Source: Fimbriiglobus ruber
GTDB lineage: Bacteria > Planctomycetota > Planctomycetia > Gemmatales > Gemmataceae
Length of the DNA: 64,000 nucleotides
Reading direction: 5' to 3'
Assembly (NCBI RefSeq): GCF_002197845.1
Contig: NZ_NIDE01000007.1
Location: forward strand, 248,001 to 312,000
In this document: in pieces, positions 59,791 through 64,000 of the stretch
Numbering within the stretch: position 1 is the first letter of the stretch
How the letters are laid out: each line of letters begins with the position of its first letter
Notes under the pieces: model-generated
Seen by the model: only the letters and a program-made list of their open reading frames with translations
Told to the model about the DNA's origin: nothing
Databases searched by the model: none
Position numbers and translations under genes: made by a program

Positions 59791-60584
59791 TTACCGACTG
59801 TCCTCGACCGTAACGTCGGCCCGGATGAACGACTCGGCGAACGCCGGGAGCACTCGGTAGAACGCGTGGTGGTTGTTGTCGAACGAATGCCGCGTCAAAC
59901 CGAACCGCCGGCCGATCGCGTCGAGCGCCGCCTTCGTGTAGAGAGAGACGGGGCCGTTTCGCGGCCCGACATACCACCAACTCAATCCCCGTCGGTCCAG
60001 GTCGTTCGGTTGGAGCAACGTCGAGAACAGAATCAGCCCGGGTTCGGTCAGAAGATCGTTCATCTCGGCAAACGTGCCGACAGGGTCGGTCGAATGCTCC
60101 ACCATTTCGATGCTCACGATGCAGTCGAATCGCTCCGTCGGCTTCGTCGCGAAGCGGGGAACGAACGGGTCGTAGGTCTCGACCCGCGGGAACCCGGCAG
60201 CCCGCAATAGCTCCGCGAGTCGGCCGTTGCCGCCACCGTAATCGAGCAACCGTTCCGGCTTCGTCTCCGCGAACAGGCGACCGAGCCGGCCGGCGTTCCC
60301 CCGCGGGCGGAGCAGATCGCAATCGGGATCGATGCGTGCGTACTGTTTGTTGTAAATGTGACATCGGAAATCGTCCTTGCTGAAACGGTCAAACGCGATG
60401 GTGAACAGGAACTGGCAGGTCGGGCAGCGATGGTAATAAATCGGGACACCGCACGGTCGAGAACCTTCCGCCGACGCGATTCGCAGTTCTGGTGGAAGTC
60501 CACAACGCCGAACAGGGGAGCCTCAGCGCCACAACACTTACACTCGACCTGTTCGGGGCATACGGGCGAGAGAAAATGAGTCAT
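59791..60584 (-). CDS. Class I SAM methyltransferase with zinc-finger N-terminus, frameshifted
   Basis: The ATG at 60582-60584 starts MTHFLSPVCPEQVECKCCGA EAPLFGVVDFH. About residue 44 a base seems missing (CGTGCGG where CGTTGCGG would keep CGVPIYYHRCPTCQFLF in frame, about 60455); the second frame carries the SAM-binding LLDYGGGNGRLAELLRAAG and ends at 59791. Restored, the protein is about 264 residues with the Cys-rich N-terminal module plus methyltransferase fold known from sugar or lipid methyltransferases. It precedes the glycosyltransferase fusion by 47 bases on the same strand. Confidence 0.75.
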
Positions 60585-60742
60585 CGGCGAACCAAATATT
60601 ACTACTGAAAAGTGCGTAGTGATGTTTTATCAGACGAATCCGGCAGCGGCGCAGAAAAAGCCTACATTCTCTCGGATCAGACGCAAACTGATATGTTCCC
60701 GAAACAGAGGAGAAGAGAACTGTAATCACCGTTCATTTCCGC

Positions 60743-61012
60743 TTATGAACGGTTAAAATCTCGCTTATAGGGAGAGACCAGGAGAAGCTCCGACGTTTTC
60801 CTTTTGTGCTGTTCGTGTTTTCCTTCCCGATGATGACTACCAGTCGCTGATGTCGTCGTCTGCGAGATCCCCTGGTCGTCGCTCCCGGTTCCAGTTGCGG
60901 TGTCCGTCTCGGTCCCGGTCACCGTCTCCCCATACGCCACGCCCCCGGTCGTCTGCCCGACCTCGGTCAGCGTGTACCCGTCCGAGCCCGTCGTCCCGTC
61001 CGACCCGGTCAC
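60743..61012 (-). pseudogene. Fragment of a Thr/Gly-rich repetitive toxin-stalk protein
   Basis: A frame of 89 codons, TGSDGTTGSDGYTLTEVGQT and so on to TGTGSDDQGISQTTT, then a basic tail. Composition and motifs (GTETDTATGTG) resemble the stalk of the giant protein and related Gemmataceae repeat proteins. It has no proper start and a stop interrupts the frame upstream, so it is a relic. Confidence 0.45.
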
Positions 61013-61180
61013 GTCGTCCCCGGTGTACGTGCCCCGGTCGGGCGTCCCGGGGCGCCCCGGTCATCGATCCGATCTGACCGTTTCAATTTCCATGACAATG
61101 ACTAGATCGTACACTGCGGCGTAAACCAGAAGTCACGATATGCATACATGTTATTAGAAATTAAAATAAATTTTATAACG

Positions 61181-61618
61181 TTAATAATTTCTTACAAATT
61201 GGCGAATTATGTAGCATTGCGCCTCGCGTTCTTCTTCAGCAGAGTCTGTCGCACATGCCGCGCTGTCAATAGCATTTATCATTAAATAGGTTTCTTCGTT
61301 TGCCACTTCAAATGCTGCCGCCGCTGCTTTCGCTGCTTTCGCTGCTTTACAACGCCAATCCGATTCGCCAATCAGAAGCCAAGCCTGATAAGCCGATTTC
61401 CGTCGTTCTATGAGCTGAAATTCAGTAATTTGTCCATCTGCAAAAGCCTCACTCGCTTGCACCGCAGCGCGACTCCGCTCGTCGACAAGCTGATCCCAAA
61501 CTCTGCGGACACATGCACAGCAAATTAATCTCATAATACGCGCTGAAATTTTTGATTGTGCGTGCTCGATCATTGAACGCGGATCGGAATCGCAACGAAG
61601 CCATTCATACTCGTTCAT
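61181..61618 (-). CDS. Putative immunity protein of the Gemmataceae 'WLxCxDP' type
   Basis: I start at the ATG at 61616-61618, four bases after the stop of the toxin fragment (GTGAG as ribosome-binding site); the longer frame to 61756 would overlap that toxin. The 145-residue product (MNEYEWLRCDSDPRSMIEHA; RIMRLICCACVRRVWDQL; AFADGQITEFQL) matches a sequence pattern common in Gemmata relatives (W-L-x-C-x-D-P...ML...R-K-x-R-L-F...CCRRIW...ADG). AT-rich. Its position behind a toxin tip suggests an immunity role; the family's biochemical role is unknown to me. Confidence 0.55.
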   Translation of the reverse strand: MNEYEWLRCDSDPRSMIEHAQSKISARIMRLICCACVRRVWDQLVDERSRAAVQASEAFADGQITEFQLIERRKSAYQAWLLIGESDWRCKAAKAAKAAAAAFEVANEETYLMINAIDSAACATDSAEEEREAQCYIIRQFVRNY

Positions 61619-61622
61619 AAGC

Positions 61623-61786
61623 TCACGGCCGTACTTTGGGTAGTTCGACAACTCTGCTAGGTTTAACTGCCTCAGTAGATTTAAATTCCTGAACTTTTGC
61701 CAAGCCTGATCCGGCATCGGGTTTAATCTTTGAAAAGCCCGGGTTGGCCGGTTCAACGATAACTATATATTTCTGACCCGGTTCTA
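61623..61786 (-). pseudogene. C-terminal piece of a toxin split by an IS3-type element
   Basis: The frame reads EPGQKYIVIVEPANPGFSKI...VVELPKVRP and stops at 61623. It continues the frame interrupted at 63114: taking out the IS3 element with one copy of the TA dinucleotide joins AQVMEL to EPGQKYIV in frame. No known toxin fold recognised. Confidence 0.6.
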
Positions 61787-61849
61787 TAGTGGACCCCGAA
61801 AACTGAACCACCGGTTAAGATACACTGGTGGCCTTTCGATGGTATCTAA

Positions 61850-62962
61850 ATGACGACGAAGCGAAAAACCCACACGGCGGCGTTCAAGGCCCAGGTCGCA
61901 CTGGCAGCGATCAAGGGGGATCGAACGATCAACCAGGTGGCCTCCCAGTACGACGTCCACCCGACCCTGATCCATGCCTGGAAGAAGCACTTGTTGGCCG
62001 GGGCCGAGGCGGTGTTCGCGTCCGGAGTCAAGCCGCCCGGACCGCCGGACGACAAGACGGACGAGTTATACGCGCAGATCGGGCGACTCAAGGTCGAACT
62101 CGACTGGGTGAAAAAAAATCTGCCGCCCTCAGTTGAGGCCCGGCGGGCTCTGATCGAGGACGATCACCCCGCGTTGAGTATCCGCCGGCAGTGCGCACTG
62201 GTCGGCCTGAACCGGTCGACCCGGTACTACGACCCGGTCCCGGAGTCGGCCGCGAATCTGCGGCTGATGCGGTTGATCGACGAGCAGTACACCCGGTGCC
62301 CGTTCTATGGCAGCCGGCGGATCGCCGCGTGGCTGGCCGGTCAGGGCCACGAGGTGAACCGCAAGCGGGTCCAGCGACTGCTCCGGATCATGGGGTTGGA
62401 GGCCATCTGCCCGCGGCCGAAATGGTCCACCGGGCCGGCCCACAAGGTGTACCCATACCTGCTCCGGGGCGTCTCGATCGACCGGATCAACCAAGTGTGG
62501 TCGGCCGACATTACGTATGTCCCGCTGCCGTCCGGGTTCATGTACCTGGCCGCGACGATCGACTGGTTCAGCCGGTCTGTGATCGCCTGGCGGTTGTCGA
62601 ACACGCTCGACGGGTCGTTCTGTCAGGACATGCTGGACGAGGCGTTGGGCCGGGGGACGCCGGAGGTGTTCAACACCGATCAGGGCGTCCAATTCACGGC
62701 CGGGGGATGGATCGACCGGGTGGAGGCAGCGGGCGTGAAGGTGAGCATGGATGGCCGCGGTCGGTGTCTGGACAATGTGTTTGTCGAACGACTGTGGCGT
62801 ACTGTCAAATATGAAGACGTATATCTGTGGGGGTACGAGTCGGTCTCGGAACTGACGCGTGGGTTGCGATCGTACTTCGCGTTCTACAACGGGCAGCGGT
62901 TGCATCAGTCCTTGGACTACCAGACGCCAGCGGCCGTGTATGAGGGGAAGTCGGAGGGCTGA
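61850..62962 (+). CDS. IS3-family transposase, OrfA and OrfB in one frame
   Basis: 370 residues. The OrfA part (1-90) has the HTH (GDRTINQVASQYDVHPTLIH) and the leucine-zipper-like end up to DELYAQIGRLKVELDWVKK. The OrfB part has the DDE core: Asp in VWSADITYVP, Asp in VFNTDQGVQFT, Glu in VFVERLWRTVKYE. In IS3 elements OrfA and OrfB are normally joined by -1 frameshifting at an A-rich site. Here the run at 62111-62118 is A8, which makes the fusion continuous; A9 would give an OrfA ending KKKSAALS. Confidence 0.9.
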   Translation: MTTKRKTHTAAFKAQVALAAIKGDRTINQVASQYDVHPTLIHAWKKHLLAGAEAVFASGVKPPGPPDDKTDELYAQIGRLKVELDWVKKNLPPSVEARRALIEDDHPALSIRRQCALVGLNRSTRYYDPVPESAANLRLMRLIDEQYTRCPFYGSRRIAAWLAGQGHEVNRKRVQRLLRIMGLEAICPRPKWSTGPAHKVYPYLLRGVSIDRINQVWSADITYVPLPSGFMYLAATIDWFSRSVIAWRLSNTLDGSFCQDMLDEALGRGTPEVFNTDQGVQFTAGGWIDRVEAAGVKVSMDGRGRCLDNVFVERLWRTVKYEDVYLWGYESVSELTRGLRSYFAFYNGQRLHQSLDYQTPAAVYEGKSEG

Positions 62963-62967
62963 GGAGA

Positions 62968-63022
62968 GGGTTTTCCGCCCCGAAGCCCTCGACGGGGTGA
63001 AGGGCTTCGGGGCGGAAAACCC
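62968..63022 (+). terminator. 22-bp perfect hairpin behind the IS3 transposase
   Basis: The arms GGGTTTTCCGCCCCGAAGCC(CT) at 62968-62989 and its exact inverse at 63001-63022 enclose an 11-nt loop, starting 5 bases after the transposase stop. It lies inside the element. It would fold strongly in RNA and may terminate transcription in both directions. Confidence 0.7.
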
Positions 63023-63113
63023 CTCCGGCAGAACGGGTCGACGAGTGAGATCGCCCCCCCAAAAAGTGTAGCTAAAGATTGCGGTTTTTTGGTCTAGACA
63101 ATGGGGTCCACTA

Positions 63114-63611
63114 TAGTTCCATTACCTGTGCGCCATAGCCAGCAATGTCTTTGTTGAACTCTGCCAGTGTGCGATTCTTCACACTCCCCCAGCGTGCATA
63201 ATAACCGGCTCCTTCGAGGCCATTCAAAAGAGTTTGACCAGAATAGTTGACTTCAGTTGGTGGATTAGCGATATGAACAAGGGCATCGTCAGAAATACTT
63301 TCGGCACCAACTACAAATTCGGACAGTTTTGCCGATGGGTTAGTCGTCGCGGATGGTTCAACCTGTGTAGCTACCGACCCTCCTTGCGAACGAGTACCGC
63401 TCCCTTTGGGTTTTGGTCCCCCTGCCGCACCACCGACTTGTCGTATCCCCTCTGCCGTTAATACTACCTGAACCGTGCCTGTTATTGTGTCGGAGATCCG
63501 ATTCGCAGTGGATTTCTCTTCACCCGTTACGATGTCTAGTTTAGTGATACCCTCGTAGACTTTGGTCACGCCCGTCGCATCGGCCACGTGTACCCCCAGG
63601 GCAATCGCACC
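63114..63611 (-). pseudogene. Pretoxin/toxin fragment, front cut and back split by IS3
   Basis: The frame GAIALGVHVADATGVTKVYE...DIVTGEEKSTANRISDTITG resembles the helical segment before toxin tips in Gemmataceae polymorphic toxins. It continues with a Gly/Pro/Ser linker and the tip start ALVHIANPPTEVNYSGQTLL NGLEGAGYYARWGSVKNRTL. The remaining tip lies at 61623-61786. Upstream it abuts an ISAs1-type transposase stop at 63612, so the rest of its gene is gone. Confidence 0.6.
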
Positions 63612-63855
63612 TCAAAACCCCTTGATTTTCAACAAAATTTCTTCCATGTATGCCTCGTCCCATCCAGCCTTTAATCGCATCCCATTGAGGCTCGACTTCG
63701 TTTTGATCTGCTTGAGGACCGAGAGCACCATCCGCCGCAACCAGCCGACGTTCTCGGCCTGGGCGTCCTCATCTCCATTCCGTACACGACTGGCATCCTC
63801 CCGGAACACCACATCTAACACCCAATGTAACCCATTCTCGATTGGCCTGTCACAC
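63612..63855 (-). pseudogene. C-terminal fragment of an ISAs1-type transposase
   Basis: IENGLHWVLDVVFREDASRV...LRRMVLSVLKQIKTKSSLNG MRLKAGWDEAYMEEILLKI matches the conserved end of ISAs1-family transposases (HWVLDVVFxED.SRxR...NxxxLRRxxLNLLK). A stop lies just upstream in frame near 63860, so only the tail remains. Confidence 0.75.
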
Positions 63856-63877
63856 TGACCTCCAAGTTACAAGTTGT

Positions 63878-63920
63878 GCGGGGTCCGGTCATCGACACCG
63901 TGACGATGACCGGACCCCGC
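63878..63920 (-). terminator. 17-bp perfect hairpin
   Basis: GCGGGGTCCGGTCATCG at 63878-63894 and its exact inverse at 63904-63920 with a 9-nt loop, starting 7 bases after the stop of the minus-strand frame at the right edge. No T-run follows; a terminator-like element. Confidence 0.6.
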
Positions 63921-63927
63921 CAAGCCA

Positions 63928-64000
63928 TTACGCACGTACCGTCGGCACGCGCAACGCCGCCAGCCGATCCCGATTGGCCCAGACCCGCGGGCATTCCTTG
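63928..64000 (-). CDS. C-terminal end of an unidentified protein (partial)
   Basis: The minus-strand frame entering from the right edge reads KECPRVWANRDRLAALRVPT VRA and stops with TAA at 63928-63930, followed by the 17-bp hairpin. Too short to identify. Confidence 0.4.
   Translation of the reverse strand, partial: KECPRVWANRDRLAALRVPTVRA

Larger units (their letters stand above)
61787..63113 (+). mobile_element. IS3-family element
   Basis: About 1,327 bp, bounded by TAGTGGACCCC at 61787 and its inverse GGGGTCCACTA ending at 63113. The flanks share TA (or TATA if the repeats are taken 2 bases shorter), a short target duplication that cannot be fixed because the ends are palindromic. It encodes one transposase frame and a long perfect hairpin behind it. 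It splits a toxin tip gene. Confidence 0.85.

Overview
The window is high-GC DNA that looks like a planctomycete of the Gemmataceae. Pointers to this are a giant extracellular-type protein with an N-terminal LELLESRD motif of the kind common in planctomycete giant proteins, polymorphic toxins with Hint domains, TPR-glycosyltransferase proteins, and a protein of the 'WLxCxDP...ML' type that I know from Gemmata relatives. Almost all of it is accessory DNA: two mobile-element modules, a toxin archipelago damaged by insertion sequences, a defence island and surface-glycosylation genes.

Left part (1-10.7 kb): a large unrecognised protein that runs off the left edge (minus), then a plus-strand run: a sigma-70-like factor, a SprT-type zinc peptidase, ParB, a TraD/VirD4/HerA-like ATPase, and a string of very small membrane or soluble proteins ending with a MerR/excisionase-like DNA-binding protein. 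This resembles the maintenance and transfer module of a plasmid-like integrated element.

10.7-33.7 kb: the toxin region. The dominant object is a minus-strand gene for a giant Ser/Thr/Gly protein (about 19 copies of a 140-residue repeat, 420-bp DNA period) ending in a Hint domain. It is separated from a pretoxin-Hint-TNT (NAD-glycohydrolase-type) toxin only by a G11 tract: one more G would fuse everything into a single protein of about 4,335 residues. A small immunity-like gene follows the toxin. Downstream lie a second, displaced toxin/immunity cassette, Hint pseudogene debris and two IS21-type elements, one of them beside the broken ends of a copy of the other.

33.7-45.9 kb: two glycosyltransferase genes upstream of and co-directional with the giant gene; an IS1-type element with an 8-bp target duplication; and a compact integrative element (tyrosine integrase, TubC-like protein, primase/helicase with an exact 99-bp repeat, AlpA-like HTH protein, STGPKT-family protein) next to a tRNA 3'-end fragment. 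An array of about 8 core motifs, mostly 65-70 bp apart, lies upstream of its operon.

46-57 kb: a defence island. It has an uncharacterised two-gene unit with a clear Rho-independent terminator, divergent from an operon of type III restriction (Res), a very large Mod methyltransferase and an SMC/Rad50-like ATPase. Res carries one and Mod two 1-bp frameshifts.

57-64 kb: a trifunctional acetyltransferase-GT2-GT4 protein with a SAM methyltransferase, then a third toxin/immunity locus whose toxin is split by an IS3-type element, and an ISAs1-type transposase tail.

Seven 1-bp length differences, most of them at or beside homopolymers, break or fuse genes (about 30345, 22383-22393, 50813, 53123-53130, 53398, 60455, 62111-62118). 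They may be genuine or may be read or assembly errors; the frame-dependent claims below depend on which.
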